DNA of 64,000 nt, taken from contig NZ_JAMFLZ010000001.1 of NCBI RefSeq assembly GCF_023502325.1, positions 434,001 through 498,000 on the forward strand. The letters run 5' to 3'. The position numbers and the translations under genes were made by a program. The stretch comes from Wocania_A spongiicola. GTDB lineage: Bacteria > Bacteroidota > Bacteroidia > Flavobacteriales > Flavobacteriaceae. Positions 1 through 8,654 of this stretch are shown here, piece after piece (the first letter of the stretch is position 1; every line of letters begins with the position of its first letter). The notes under the pieces were generated by a model, which was given only the letters and a program-made list of their open reading frames with translations, made no database searches and was not told the origin of the DNA.

Positions 1-697
1 TATCGTTTTGTATTTTATAATAATCTACAATTGCACGTTTGTTTGCAAAAATTTCGGTAACACTATTGGTTAAAACAGCATTATCGGTTAAACTTTGATG
101 ACGCTCAATAATTTGAACATGAGAATTCTCGTCAACTACAATTAAGTTACGAGGTTGTAACAATGTTGCCGATTCGTTTCCTGTTGATAGATGAATAATT
201 TGAATTGGTTTTTCTACCAGTTTGTTTTTTGGAATATGAATGTAGGCCCCTTCTTTAGAAAACGCTGTATTAAGTGATGATAAGCTATCCTTAGTAGCTG
301 CTTTGTTAAAATAATTTTCAATAACTAAGCGGTATTTTGGTTTTGATAATGCTGCTGACATTAAACAAACATCTATCCCGTCATGAGTTGTTTCAGATAA
401 GTGAGAAGAGTATTTACCATCGATAAATACAATTTTATACGCATCGATATCGTGAATAAAATATTTTTTTACATCTCTATATTCTAAAGCATTTTCTTGT
501 TTAGGAAAAACACTATAGTCTTCTTTTAATATTTTATTTAAAGATGTGTATTTCCAAGCTTCTTCTTTTTTAGACGGAAACCCTTTTTCTTCAAATATTT
601 TTATAGCGTCATTTCTAACATCGTGAACATATGAGTCTGCCTCGGCTTGATCTTCGAATACTAGAAAGGATGATACTAATTTTTCTTTTAAATCCAT
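1..697 (-). CDS. sufD: Fe-S cluster assembly protein SufD (partial, C-terminus outside window)
   Basis: The minus-strand frame is open from the left window edge to an ATG at 695-697, whose product begins MDLKEKLVSSFLVFEDQAEA. No stop falls inside the window, so only the N-terminal part (about 232 residues) is seen. The early stretch with KKEEAWKYTSL is the typical SufD start, where Trp and Tyr precede the beta-helix region. SufD partners SufB and SufC in the SufBCD scaffold, which builds [Fe-S] clusters in the cytoplasm. It is the last visible gene of the suf run and begins 12 nt after the sufC stop, so co-transcription is very likely. Confidence 0.92.
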   Translation of the reverse strand, partial: MDLKEKLVSSFLVFEDQAEADSYVHDVRNDAIKIFEEKGFPSKKEEAWKYTSLNKILKEDYSVFPKQENALEYRDVKKYFIHDIDAYKIVFIDGKYSSHLSETTHDGIDVCLMSAALSKPKYRLVIENYFNKAATKDSLSSLNTAFSKEGAYIHIPKNKLVEKPIQIIHLSTGNESATLLQPRNLIVVDENSHVQIIERHQSLTDNAVLTNSVTEIFANKRAIVDYYKIQND

Positions 698-709
698 TTG
701 CTTGTTTTG

Positions 710-1462
710 TTAAGCGTTCACTTCTTCTTTAATCCAGTCGTAGCCTTTTTCTTCAAGCTCATGTGCTAGTTCTTTAGTTCCAGACTTTACAATTTTTCCA
801 TTATGAAGTACATGCACAAAATCTGGTACTATATAATCTAACAAGCGCTGGTAGTGTGTTATTACAATTACAGCGTTGTCTTTACTTTTAAGTTTATTAA
901 CACCATTGGCTACAATGCGTAAAGCATCAATGTCTAAACCAGAATCGGTTTCGTCAAGAATAGCTAATTTTGGCTCTAACATTGCCATTTGAAAAATTTC
1001 GTTTCTTTTCTTTTCACCACCAGAAAAACCTTCGTTTAACGAGCGTGATAAAAATTTTCTATCAATTTCTAATAAATCAGCTTTATCGCGAATAAGCTTT
1101 AACATGTCTTTAGCGGGCATGTCTTCTAATCCTTTTGCTTTGCGTGTTTCGTTTATTGCTGTTTTAATAAAGTTTGTTACTGAGACTCCTGGAATCTCAA
1201 CAGGGTATTGAAACGATAAAAAGATACCTTTATGAGCGCGTTCTTCGGCTGCTAATTCTCCAATGTCTTCACCTTCAAAAACAATAGAACCGTTGGTTGC
1301 TTCGTACTCCTCTTTTCCTGCTATTACTGAGGCTAGCGTACTTTTTCCTGAGCCATTTGGTCCCATGATAGCATGAACCTCTCCTGGTTTAACCTCTAGA
1401 TTAATACCTCTTAAAATGGCTTTATCTTCAACATTTGCCTGTAAATTGTCTATTTTTAACAT
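710..1462 (-). CDS. sufC: Fe-S cluster assembly ATPase SufC
   Basis: This is the ABC-type ATPase of the SufBCD scaffold; its ATP hydrolysis drives the conformational change that lets SufB-SufD assemble a cluster. At 250 aa it has the usual family length. Visible motifs are Walker A GPNGSGKST (residues 34-42), the ABC signature SGGEKKRNE (147-155) and Walker B LAILDE (166-171) followed by TDSGLDIDA. It is soluble, with no membrane segment. It lies between a lipoprotein gene and sufD in the minus-strand operon, with only 1 nt between the upstream stop and its ATG, which suggests translational coupling. Confidence 0.97.
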   Translation of the reverse strand: MLKIDNLQANVEDKAILRGINLEVKPGEVHAIMGPNGSGKSTLASVIAGKEEYEATNGSIVFEGEDIGELAAEERAHKGIFLSFQYPVEIPGVSVTNFIKTAINETRKAKGLEDMPAKDMLKLIRDKADLLEIDRKFLSRSLNEGFSGGEKKRNEIFQMAMLEPKLAILDETDSGLDIDALRIVANGVNKLKSKDNAVIVITHYQRLLDYIVPDFVHVLHNGKIVKSGTKELAHELEEKGYDWIKEEVNA

Positions 1463-1463
1463 C

Positions 1464-1880
1464 CTATTGATTTCCTAATTTTATTAAATTATTGTTTTCG
1501 GTTTTTAAGGGAGAAACATTTAATATTTCTTTAATTTCTACAAGGTTATCCCAACCCTCTTCACCTTCTGCTTTTTGAGATATTTTTCCACGAACCTCTA
1601 CAAGAACAAAGTCTGTGGGTTCTTTTTTAAATGGTTTTGCTTTATTGTTTAACTCATCAACTTTTTCATTAAGGACAACACCATAAATTTCGGCATGAGT
1701 TTGTAAAACGGCTGCATCAGCATAATACACAAACTCGCCTTTTAAAAGTGTTAGTCCATCACTTTGCTTAGTAGTTTTTTCTAGACTATCATCAGTAATA
1801 ATTTGACTTTCAGATTTAGTTTCGTTTTTACAACTAACAAACGTCAAAATCGATATAAGTAGAATTAATATTTTTTTCAT
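1464..1880 (-). CDS. Predicted lipoprotein encoded inside the suf operon
   Basis: The product is a small secreted lipoprotein of unknown function. I chose the ATG at 1878-1880 because it gives a clean type II signal peptide, MKKILILLISILTFVSC, with the lipidated Cys at residue 17. The frame is open further up to 1901 (seven more residues), but that would overlap sufB and bury the signal. The mature part is about 120 aa, starts with an acidic stretch (CKNETKSESQ) and has no motif I recognise; a segment around FVLVEVRGKISQKAEGEEGW looks like a small beta domain. It sits between sufB and sufC with tiny gaps, so it should be co-expressed with Fe-S assembly. Reality as a gene is likely; function is unknown. 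Confidence 0.75.
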   Translation of the reverse strand: MKKILILLISILTFVSCKNETKSESQIITDDSLEKTTKQSDGLTLLKGEFVYYADAAVLQTHAEIYGVVLNEKVDELNNKAKPFKKEPTDFVLVEVRGKISQKAEGEEGWDNLVEIKEILNVSPLKTENNNLIKLGNQ

Positions 1881-1890
1881 TTTTATTAAT

Positions 1891-3339
1891 TTAACCAACA
1901 CTTCCTTCTAAACTTATTTCTAACAGTTTTTGTGCTTCAACAGCAAACTCCATAGGGAGTTTATTTAATACTTCTTTACTAAAACCATTTACTATTAAAG
2001 CAATGGCCTTTTCGGTATCAATTCCACGTTGGTTACAATAGAAAATTTGGTCTTCACCAATTTTACTAGTTGTTGCTTCGTGTTCTATTTTTGCCGATTT
2101 ATTTTTAGCTTCTATATACGGGAATGTGTGTGCACCACATTCGTTACCCATAAGTAAACTATCACATTGCGAAAAATTACGGGCATTTTCTGCTCTAGAA
2201 TTTATTTGAACCAAACCACGATAACTGTTTTGAGATTTTCCTGCAGAAATTCCTTTTGAAATAATTGTTGATTTGGTGTTTTTTCCAAGGTGAATCATCT
2301 TGGTACCTGTGTCGGCTTGTTGATAATTGTTGGTTACTGCAATTGAATAAAATTCACCAACTGAATTATCTCCTTTTAATACGCAACTAGGATATTTCCA
2401 GGTTACTGCAGATCCTGTTTCAACTTGTGTCCAAGAGATTTTTGCATTTTTCTCACACAGACCACGTTTGGTTACAAAATTATAAACACCGCCTTTTCCT
2501 TCTGCATTTCCTGGATACCAGTTTTGCACAGTTGAATATTTAATTTCAGCATCATCTAAAGCAATAAGCTCTACAACGGCTGCGTGTAATTGATTTTCAT
2601 CTCTACTTGGTGCTGTACAGCCTTCTAGATAACTTACGTAGCTACCCTCGTCTGCAATAACAAGCGTTCTTTCAAATTGCCCAGTTCCTGCTTGATTAAT
2701 TCTAAAATATGTTGATAATTCCATCGGGCAACGAACACCTTTTGGAATATAACAGAAAGAACCATCACTAAATACTGCCGAATTTAATGCAGCGTAAAAG
2801 TTGTCTTTTTGAGGTACAACAGTACCTAAATATTTTTTTACAAGTTCTGGATGCTCTTTAATAGCTTCAGAAATACTCATAAAAATGATGCCTTTTTCGC
2901 CTAATGTTTTCTTAAATGTAGTTGCTACCGAAACCGAATCAACGACAACATCCATGGCAACACCAGCTAGTTTTTTCTGTTCATCTAAAGAAATTCCTAA
3001 TTTTTCAAAAGTTGCCAATAACTCTGGGTCAACTTCATCAATACTATCATATTTAGGTTTGCTATTAGGCGCAGAGTAATACGAAATACCTTGAAAATCT
3101 GGTTTTTTATAGTTTACATTTGCCCAATCTGGTTCGGTCATCTCTTTCCAAACTTTAAAGGCTTCCAATCTCCAATCGGTCATCCATTGTGGCTCTTCTT
3201 TCTTTTTAGAAATGGCCCGAACAATATCTTCATTTATACCATTTGGAAAGGTTTCAGATTCTATATCTGTATAAAAACCGTATTCGTATTCTTTGGTTTT
3301 TAATTCTTCGCGTAAATCGTCTTCAGTATACTTCGACAT
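1891..3339 (-). CDS. sufB: Fe-S cluster assembly protein SufB
   Basis: This is the scaffold subunit of the SufBCD complex, on which [Fe-S] clusters are assembled in the cytoplasm. At 482 aa it has the normal length. Conserved blocks such as PKGVRCPMELSTYFRIN, EGCTAPSRDENQLHAAVVEL and NWYPGNAEGKGGVYNFVTKRG are easy to see. The Cys at about residue 401, in GNECGAHTFPYIEAKN, corresponds to the catalytic Cys of E. coli SufB (Cys405). It lies 16 nt downstream of the A-type carrier gene and upstream of the lipoprotein gene and sufC, so it is an inner gene of one operon. Confidence 0.97.
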   Translation of the reverse strand: MSKYTEDDLREELKTKEYEYGFYTDIESETFPNGINEDIVRAISKKKEEPQWMTDWRLEAFKVWKEMTEPDWANVNYKKPDFQGISYYSAPNSKPKYDSIDEVDPELLATFEKLGISLDEQKKLAGVAMDVVVDSVSVATTFKKTLGEKGIIFMSISEAIKEHPELVKKYLGTVVPQKDNFYAALNSAVFSDGSFCYIPKGVRCPMELSTYFRINQAGTGQFERTLVIADEGSYVSYLEGCTAPSRDENQLHAAVVELIALDDAEIKYSTVQNWYPGNAEGKGGVYNFVTKRGLCEKNAKISWTQVETGSAVTWKYPSCVLKGDNSVGEFYSIAVTNNYQQADTGTKMIHLGKNTKSTIISKGISAGKSQNSYRGLVQINSRAENARNFSQCDSLLMGNECGAHTFPYIEAKNKSAKIEHEATTSKIGEDQIFYCNQRGIDTEKAIALIVNGFSKEVLNKLPMEFAVEAQKLLEISLEGSVG

Positions 3340-3355
3340 AATACTTTCTTAAATT

Positions 3356-3685
3356 TTATAGTGAAAATGATTCGCCACAACCACAAGTACGGTTAGCGTT
3401 AGGGTTATTGAAAATAAATCCTGTTCCGTTTAATCCTCCTGAATATTCAAGAGTAGTACCTATTAAGTATAAAAAGCTTTTTTTATCTACAATAATTTTT
3501 ACGCCATTGTCTTCAAAAACTTTGTCGCCATCTTGTTGTTCTTTATCAAATTTTAAATCGTAAGATAAACCAGAACAACCACCACTTTTTACACCTACAC
3601 GAACATAGTCTGTAGTTGCGTTATAGCCGTCATCAGACATAAGCTCAACTACTTTTTTCTTAGCTGTTTCAGAAACTTTTATCAT
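3356..3685 (-). CDS. A-type Fe-S carrier protein (HesB/IscA/SufA family)
   Basis: This 109-aa protein is an iron-sulfur carrier that receives clusters from a scaffold and passes them to apo-proteins. The three cluster-binding cysteines are in place: Cys37 (SGGCSGLSY) and the C-terminal Cys-Gly-Cys pair, Cys101 and Cys103 (TCGCGESF). Length and motif spacing fit the family. It is the first gene of the suf operon, so SufA is a fair name, although ErpA-type or IscA-type cannot be separated by eye. A long leader of about 140 nt separates it from the putative promoter. Confidence 0.93.
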   Translation of the reverse strand: MIKVSETAKKKVVELMSDDGYNATTDYVRVGVKSGGCSGLSYDLKFDKEQQDGDKVFEDNGVKIIVDKKSFLYLIGTTLEYSGGLNGTGFIFNNPNANRTCGCGESFSL

Positions 3686-3702
3686 AATTCTCCTTTCCTA
3701 AA

Positions 3703-3740
3703 CTTCTCAATACTTCGACTAGGCTCAGTACAAGTAGAAG
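3703..3740. repeat. Extragenic palindromic element in the suf leader
   Basis: The segment forms nested inverted repeats: CTTC with GAAG outside, TACTT with AAGTA inside, and ACT with AGT near the loop. Its core, TTCGACTAGGCTCAGTA, resembles the short extragenic palindromes seen in many Flavobacteriaceae genomes (established only from memory). It would lie in the suf mRNA leader if the promoter at about 3834 is right. Confidence 0.5.
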
Positions 3741-3833
3741 AACTCAAAAATTGGGTAATTTTGAGTTTTTATTTTAGTGTTTATATTGTTTAAAAACGTT
3801 TTGCCTTTATTAAGACGGTTTCTAAATAGAGTG

Positions 3834-3868
3834 CAAATATACAATATAAGTCATGGAAAACCATACAA
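3834..3868 (-). promoter_or_regulatory. Putative promoter of the suf operon
   Basis: On the minus strand, 3841-3834 reads TATATTTG, a perfect match to the Bacteroidota -7 element TAnnTTTG. A TTG for the -33 element lies at 3868-3866, 24 nt away, slightly longer than usual. The predicted 5' leader is about 140 nt. Confidence 0.55.
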
Positions 3869-3906
3869 CCTAACATTATATTAGTATATCGCTTTATAGG
3901 TTTTTC

Positions 3907-4974
3907 TTATTGATTTAAGAAGTTTGGATTGCTTATAAACTCATTATCAGAAAGTGATAGTAAAAAGGCTTTTAAATCGGCTTTATCTTGTGCTGATAAT
4001 TGTACACCACCTTGATTTACTTTTTTCATTAATGGGTCAATTGTTGGCGAATTTTGTAAGCCTTCGCTGTAATGATTTATGACTTCATCGAGTGTTGCAA
4101 ATCTGCCGTCATGCATGTAAGGCGCAGTAAAAGTTAGATTGCGTAAGGAAGGTGATTTGAATTTACCATTATCTGCAGGGTCGCCAGTTACTTTGCCTAA
4201 ACCTAAATCTGTAACAATAGCATCTAAACCATTGTTATGAAAAATATTATCTGTCCATAAAGGATTTTTATCACTACCATGGCAATGGAAGCAATCCCCT
4301 TTGGTTTCATCCATAAAAACATTAAATCCATTGAGTTCTTGTGGTGTTAAGGTTGCTTCTCCTATAAGGTATTTGTCAAACTTTGAATTTGATGAAATTA
4401 AAGTGCGCTCAAATTGAGCAATAGCTTTTGTAACTTTAATTGAATCTATTTTTGAGGTGCCAAAAGCCAGTTTGAAAAGGTTTGGATACTCAGCATGTTC
4501 TTGTAATTTTTGTTCAACTTGTTGCCATGTATTATGCAACTCTTTTGGATCTGTTACTGGTTGAAATGCTTGGTGCTCTAAACTAAAAACACGACCATCC
4601 CAAAAGAATTTCTCATCATAGTTCCATGCCAAATTAAATAATGGCATCGAGTTTCTATTGCCACGAATGCCATCAATTCCATCACTAAATCTATCGGCAT
4701 CAGAAAATGCATTTTCTGGAGCATGGCAATCTGCACAAGCTTGCGTGTTATTTGCTGATAAAATAGGATCAAAAAATAATTTTTTTCCTAGGGCAATACC
4801 CTCAACAGTTTGCGGATTATCTGTTGGAATCACGGGGTTTAAAATATTATCTTCAAATAATTGAGGAATTTTTAGTGGACTTGGTGTTGAAACATAGGTG
4901 TCTACACTTTCATTTGTACAAGATGAACAGATGAAAATAAAAAGACAGCTAATATGTAATGTCCATTTTTGCAA
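3907..4974 (-). CDS. Di-haem cytochrome c peroxidase family lipoprotein (MbnH/MauG-like)
   Basis: The protein has two c-type haem sites, CADCH (residues 80-84) and CFHCH (228-232), in the layout of the bacterial CcpA/MauG superfamily. A late APYMHDGRF motif could give a Met ligand. The N-terminus is a lipoprotein signal ending at Cys19. At 355 aa it fits the family. Classic members reduce H2O2; MauG and MbnH members instead oxidise Trp in a partner protein. The gene just upstream encodes an MbnP-like protein, so a role in modifying that partner is the best inference. The two genes are 5 nt apart. It is the last gene of a four-gene secreted-protein operon. A simple peroxidase role remains possible. 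Confidence 0.85.
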   Translation of the reverse strand: MQKWTLHISCLFIFICSSCTNESVDTYVSTPSPLKIPQLFEDNILNPVIPTDNPQTVEGIALGKKLFFDPILSANNTQACADCHAPENAFSDADRFSDGIDGIRGNRNSMPLFNLAWNYDEKFFWDGRVFSLEHQAFQPVTDPKELHNTWQQVEQKLQEHAEYPNLFKLAFGTSKIDSIKVTKAIAQFERTLISSNSKFDKYLIGEATLTPQELNGFNVFMDETKGDCFHCHGSDKNPLWTDNIFHNNGLDAIVTDLGLGKVTGDPADNGKFKSPSLRNLTFTAPYMHDGRFATLDEVINHYSEGLQNSPTIDPLMKKVNQGGVQLSAQDKADLKAFLLSLSDNEFISNPNFLNQ

Positions 4975-4979
4975 AAAAA

Positions 4980-5750
4980 TTATTGTGTAACAGATTCTAA
5001 ATTAAATACATTTTGACCATTTTCAAACATCATAACTTGAGCATTAAAATTTGGCATTAACATGCTATTTAATGTGTTTAAGTTCCAAGTATTTGGGTTT
5101 TTAAACCATTCGGCAATATTCATTTTAATATTAAAAGCCGCATTATTTGTTATAGTAATGGCTCCTAAATCAACTTCAAAAAAAGTGTCTTTAAACTCTT
5201 GAGGTGTTTTAGAATTGTCTACGGCTCTTATGGCATGATAAGCATATCCTGTTTCTGTTGCTGTATTATCAATAAATTTTCCTTCAAATTGCATATAATG
5301 GTAACCACCACCTAGCATAGCAGGCACATTCCATGATGCCGAATTTAAATCTGTATAATTTCCATTATAATTATCATCATTATTAAAACCAAAGGTAAAT
5401 GTTACTTTGCTGTATTCTCCTGTTGGAATTGTAGAAGTTGGTGTAAATGATAAGTTTGAATTGTTTGTAACGTCAATTAAATTATAACCATCTAGTGTGA
5501 TTTTTTCTCCGTTTGTTTTTTGAAAAGTAATTTTTGAAATTAAATATCTAAGCTTTGTAATACTTAGTTGCTCACCATTAGCATTGGTATATTGAATTGT
5601 ATTGAAATTTACATTTGAAACAGATGCTCCGTCCCAATTATGAGTAAAGTTGAAAGTAGCATTTACTTGAGTAATAGTGTCATCATTATCTTTATGACAC
5701 GATACTAGAGTTAAAAAGCTAAATAGTAGTATGGGGATTATTCGTTGCAA
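4980..5750 (-). CDS. MbnP-like copper-binding lipoprotein
   Basis: This is a 256-aa lipoprotein (Cys18 after a short signal) with an acidic post-Cys stretch, CHKDNDDTIT, which resembles the surface-export signal of Flavobacteriaceae lipoproteins. The fold signature is that of the MbnP-like domain: FNFTHNWDG (Trp39), LRYLISKITF, GYNLIDV, GEYSKVTFTFGFN, GGGYHYMQFEGKF and a late MNIAEWFKNP. In methanotrophs MbnP binds copper, and a Trp is converted to kynurenine by the di-haem enzyme MbnH. Here the di-haem gene follows after only 5 nt, which supports the pair. Copper binding and Trp oxidation are inferred, not seen. Confidence 0.75.
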   Translation of the reverse strand: MQRIIPILLFSFLTLVSCHKDNDDTITQVNATFNFTHNWDGASVSNVNFNTIQYTNANGEQLSITKLRYLISKITFQKTNGEKITLDGYNLIDVTNNSNLSFTPTSTIPTGEYSKVTFTFGFNNDDNYNGNYTDLNSASWNVPAMLGGGYHYMQFEGKFIDNTATETGYAYHAIRAVDNSKTPQEFKDTFFEVDLGAITITNNAAFNIKMNIAEWFKNPNTWNLNTLNSMLMPNFNAQVMMFENGQNVFNLESVTQ

Positions 5751-5752
5751 TT

Positions 5753-7096
5753 TTATTTTATTTTGAAAATTAATAAATCTGTAAATCCTTTATTCTCTGA
5801 TATATCAATATCAGAACTGTTTGTTTCGCCAACAGCTACTACGGATTCGTCATTTAATTCGACTACATCGTAAGCAAAATCAATAGCGCTTCCACCTATT
5901 GTTTTTTGCCATTCAATATTGGCATTTGCATCTATTTTTAATACCCAAGCATCATTTTGTCCATTGTTGTTTGTAACATCTCCATCATTACTCCTTGAGC
6001 TTCCAGAAATTAAGAAACCATTATCTTGAGTTTTTGAGATTGATCTAGCTACGTCAAAACTAGTACCTCCAAAAGTTTTCTCCCATAAAATATCTCCTAA
6101 AGGAGAAATTTTAACTACCCATAAATCAGCAGCACCATTATTTTGAGAAACGTTTAAGTCATCACTTCTAGTATCCCCAACTATAATATAATTGCCGTCG
6201 CTAGAATTTGTTATTCCCCTAGCTTCATCAATTTCAGTACCTCCAAATGATTTTTCCCATACTAATGTGCCAGTTTCGGATATTTTAATCACCCAAAAAT
6301 CGTAAGATCCTTTATAGTTTTTAATATCAACATCGTTACTATCAGAAGATCCAACCAAAATATAACCATTATCATTAGTTTGAATAACATCGTAAGGCGT
6401 ATCTGTAAAAGTCCCACCATAAAATTTACTCCATTGCTTTTTACCAGAAGCATTAAGTTTTACAGCCCAATAATCGCCACCTGCGTGTTTAGAGGCAAAA
6501 GCTTTACTGTTCCCTAAACCTCCAGATGCAGTGACATCCAAAACGCCGATTAAAAGGTAACCACTATCATTTGTTTGAATTACAGAAATGCCGTCATCTG
6601 CACCAGAAAACCCATAAGATTTTTGCCAAGATATAACCCCTGACGCATTAAGTTTTATAACCCAAAAATCACTTGCACCAGCATTTTCGGTCACGTTACC
6701 ATTATTACTTTGGCTGAAACCAAAAATTACAAATCCACCATCTGTTGTTTCTATAATATCAGTGCCTCTGTCATCATCACTTCCTCCAAATGTTTTTTGC
6801 CATTGTAAATTATTAGTTTGGTCAAATTTAAGTAGCCAATAATCAAATAACCCCCCTTGCTTATCAATTATGTCTCCATCATTACTTTGTGTATATCCAA
6901 AAACAGCATAACCTCCATCTTGAGTTTTTACAATTGCATTAGCACTTTCGTTTTTAGAACCTCCATAGGTTCTCACAAATTCAATTTCTGGAGAAAAAGA
7001 TATAGGGCTTTTTGGGTTGTCTTCATTTTTAGAACAGTTTATAAAAAAGAAAACAAGAAGTAAAAGACATAATATTTTATGAAGTTTTTTTAACAT
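5753..7096 (-). CDS. Secreted lipoprotein made of beta-propeller-like repeats
   Basis: The 447-aa product has a lipoprotein signal (LLLVFFFINC) and then about seven repeats of roughly 55-60 residues. Each repeat carries the pattern FGGS..D.......T.DGG....G.S.S.DGD..... followed by D.WV.K.....G...W.K. This kind of repeat is common in Bacteroidota cell-surface proteins and probably folds as a beta-propeller. There is no catalytic motif and no T9SS tail. It ends 2 nt before the MbnP-like gene starts, so the two are likely translated from one mRNA. Function is unknown; a binding or scaffold role on the surface is a guess. Confidence 0.75.
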   Translation of the reverse strand: MLKKLHKILCLLLLVFFFINCSKNEDNPKSPISFSPEIEFVRTYGGSKNESANAIVKTQDGGYAVFGYTQSNDGDIIDKQGGLFDYWLLKFDQTNNLQWQKTFGGSDDDRGTDIIETTDGGFVIFGFSQSNNGNVTENAGASDFWVIKLNASGVISWQKSYGFSGADDGISVIQTNDSGYLLIGVLDVTASGGLGNSKAFASKHAGGDYWAVKLNASGKKQWSKFYGGTFTDTPYDVIQTNDNGYILVGSSDSNDVDIKNYKGSYDFWVIKISETGTLVWEKSFGGTEIDEARGITNSSDGNYIIVGDTRSDDLNVSQNNGAADLWVVKISPLGDILWEKTFGGTSFDVARSISKTQDNGFLISGSSRSNDGDVTNNNGQNDAWVLKIDANANIEWQKTIGGSAIDFAYDVVELNDESVVAVGETNSSDIDISENKGFTDLLIFKIK

Positions 7097-7105
7097 TATA
7101 CAATA

Positions 7106-8383
7106 TTATGTGCCGCTCTTTCTAACAATAAACAAGCCTCCTTCAATATCGCTAATAACAATATTCCCGCTTTCAAAATAAGGATATACACTCCAAACAC
7201 CATTAAAGTTGGCATTATCACTCGATGGAAATGTATCGAAAAAACCAACTTCAGTCATAGCATTTGACGAGGCAGCAATATTAGTAATATCTAGTATTCG
7301 TAACCCAGCTCTATAATTTGCCAAATAGTAAGTATTGTCTTTAACATATCCATTATGGTCAATTGCTAATGTAGGTCCAAAATAGGTGGATGATAAAGTG
7401 GGATTGTCTAAATCGTTAAAATCGAAAATTAGAGTTTTAGTATTATTTCCAAAAAATTGTTCATCAAGTTCATCACCTAAAATAAAATACTTCTGGTCTT
7501 CGGTAAACCATCCTTGGTGTGTGTACCCTGAATTTGAATATGTTATATCTGCAATAAATTGAGGGTTTGCTTTATCTGAAACATCAATAATTACAACTTT
7601 GTTCGTTCCAGAAGTACTTCCGTTGCTACCTATGTAAATTTGTTTTCCAGTATAATCAGTGTCAGGTCCATTATAAGTAATAACTTGTGCATCATGAGAA
7701 TACCCATCGGCAGAGTATCCACCAGCAGCAATGGGGTCTTTTGGGTTTGAAATGTCAATAAAGTTTGGCCCACCACTGAATGTATTACAACCCACTAAAT
7801 AAGCAAAACCTTCTGCTTCATTAATTACTATATTATGGCAGCTTCCAATACCAGTATAAACCGCATCGGTAGTGAAAATTTCAGGAGGGTTTTCAACATT
7901 GCGCAAACGAGTTAAATCGAACACTTGCATGCCATGAGCCCCAACATTATCTGCAACTATAAATGCATGATCCTTATATACTTTAACATCTCGCCAAGTA
8001 TTATTTACCGTTTCAGTTGGAACATTCCCTAAATAGATGGGTTTTGTTGGTTCAGTAATATCAATAAAAGCAACATTTGTATCTGTAGCTAGTAAAGCAT
8101 ACTCATTACCAGTTGTTGGGTCTGTCCAACCCCAAGAGTCGCTCCCTTTAGTTGCACCAAAAGTACTTATAGGTAAATGCGAGATTAAATCGTAATCCTT
8201 ACAAGGGTAAATACCTGCGAAGCCATTTTCACAAGGGGTTATAAGAGTAGAATCTGTTACTGGGTCGGGTTCAGATTCAATAGTTTCATTATTACAAGAA
8301 AAAATTGTTAGCATCAAAAAACATCCTAAAATTAATATTCTTAGGGTATTGGTGCTTTTTAAAGACCTGCTCATGTTTTGCAA
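7106..8383 (-). CDS. Choice-of-anchor-B / LVIVD-repeat lipoprotein
   Basis: This 425-aa lipoprotein (lipobox near LMLTIFSC, then acidic NNETIESEPDP) contains repeated segments of the type VAFIDITEPTKPIYLGNVP, NFIDISNPKDPIAAGGYS and VVIIDVSDKANPQFIADI. These match LVIVD repeats, and the overall layout matches the choice-of-anchor-B family of predicted seven-bladed propellers. Many His residues are present (SHDAQVITY, YTHQGWF, IDHNGYV). It is the first gene of the four-gene operon; in other Bacteroidota such proteins occur beside MbnP and di-haem peroxidase genes (from memory). Biochemical function is not known. Confidence 0.75.
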   Translation of the reverse strand: MQNMSRSLKSTNTLRILILGCFLMLTIFSCNNETIESEPDPVTDSTLITPCENGFAGIYPCKDYDLISHLPISTFGATKGSDSWGWTDPTTGNEYALLATDTNVAFIDITEPTKPIYLGNVPTETVNNTWRDVKVYKDHAFIVADNVGAHGMQVFDLTRLRNVENPPEIFTTDAVYTGIGSCHNIVINEAEGFAYLVGCNTFSGGPNFIDISNPKDPIAAGGYSADGYSHDAQVITYNGPDTDYTGKQIYIGSNGSTSGTNKVVIIDVSDKANPQFIADITYSNSGYTHQGWFTEDQKYFILGDELDEQFFGNNTKTLIFDFNDLDNPTLSSTYFGPTLAIDHNGYVKDNTYYLANYRAGLRILDITNIAASSNAMTEVGFFDTFPSSDNANFNGVWSVYPYFESGNIVISDIEGGLFIVRKSGT

Positions 8384-8504
8384 TTTTTTAATTATTCTTT
8401 TTCAATTTTAATATCATAGCATAATATCAAAACGAACAATTTGTTACATATATTATAACCTTAAAAACCTAATAAATAAAAGTTTAGATTATTGTACTAA
8501 ATAA

Positions 8505-8512
8505 CAAAATTA
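8505..8512 (-). promoter_or_regulatory. Possible -7 element for the lipoprotein operon 8383-3907
   Basis: The minus strand reads TAATTTTG here, matching TAnnTTTG. The nearest upstream TTG (8540-8538) is 25 nt away, a little far. The leader would be about 115 nt. Other parts of the 271-bp gap between the divergent genes show only A+T-rich sequence. Confidence 0.35.
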
Positions 8513-8617
8513 GTTTAATAATACTTAAAAAGCCTGACAACTCATCGATTATAATGTTAAAATTGAACGAATAAATACTCAAAAATGATTAGTTTTTATT
8601 GTTATAATAATAAATGC

Positions 8618-8650
8618 TTGGTGATTAATAAAAATAGCTTCTTATTTTTG
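8618..8650 (+). promoter_or_regulatory. thiL promoter, predicted to give a nearly leaderless mRNA
   Basis: TTG at 8618-8620 and TATTTTTG at 8643-8650 (perfect TAnnTTTG) are separated by 22 nt, within the Bacteroidota range. The ATG of thiL begins only 4 nt after the -7 element, so the transcript should start at or very near the start codon. Confidence 0.6.
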
Positions 8651-8654
8651 CAGA

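Noticed and set aside
5753..7096. The internal repeats as a DNA-level tandem repeat
   Set aside because: The repeats are conserved at protein level only and differ in DNA, as expected for an old propeller protein.
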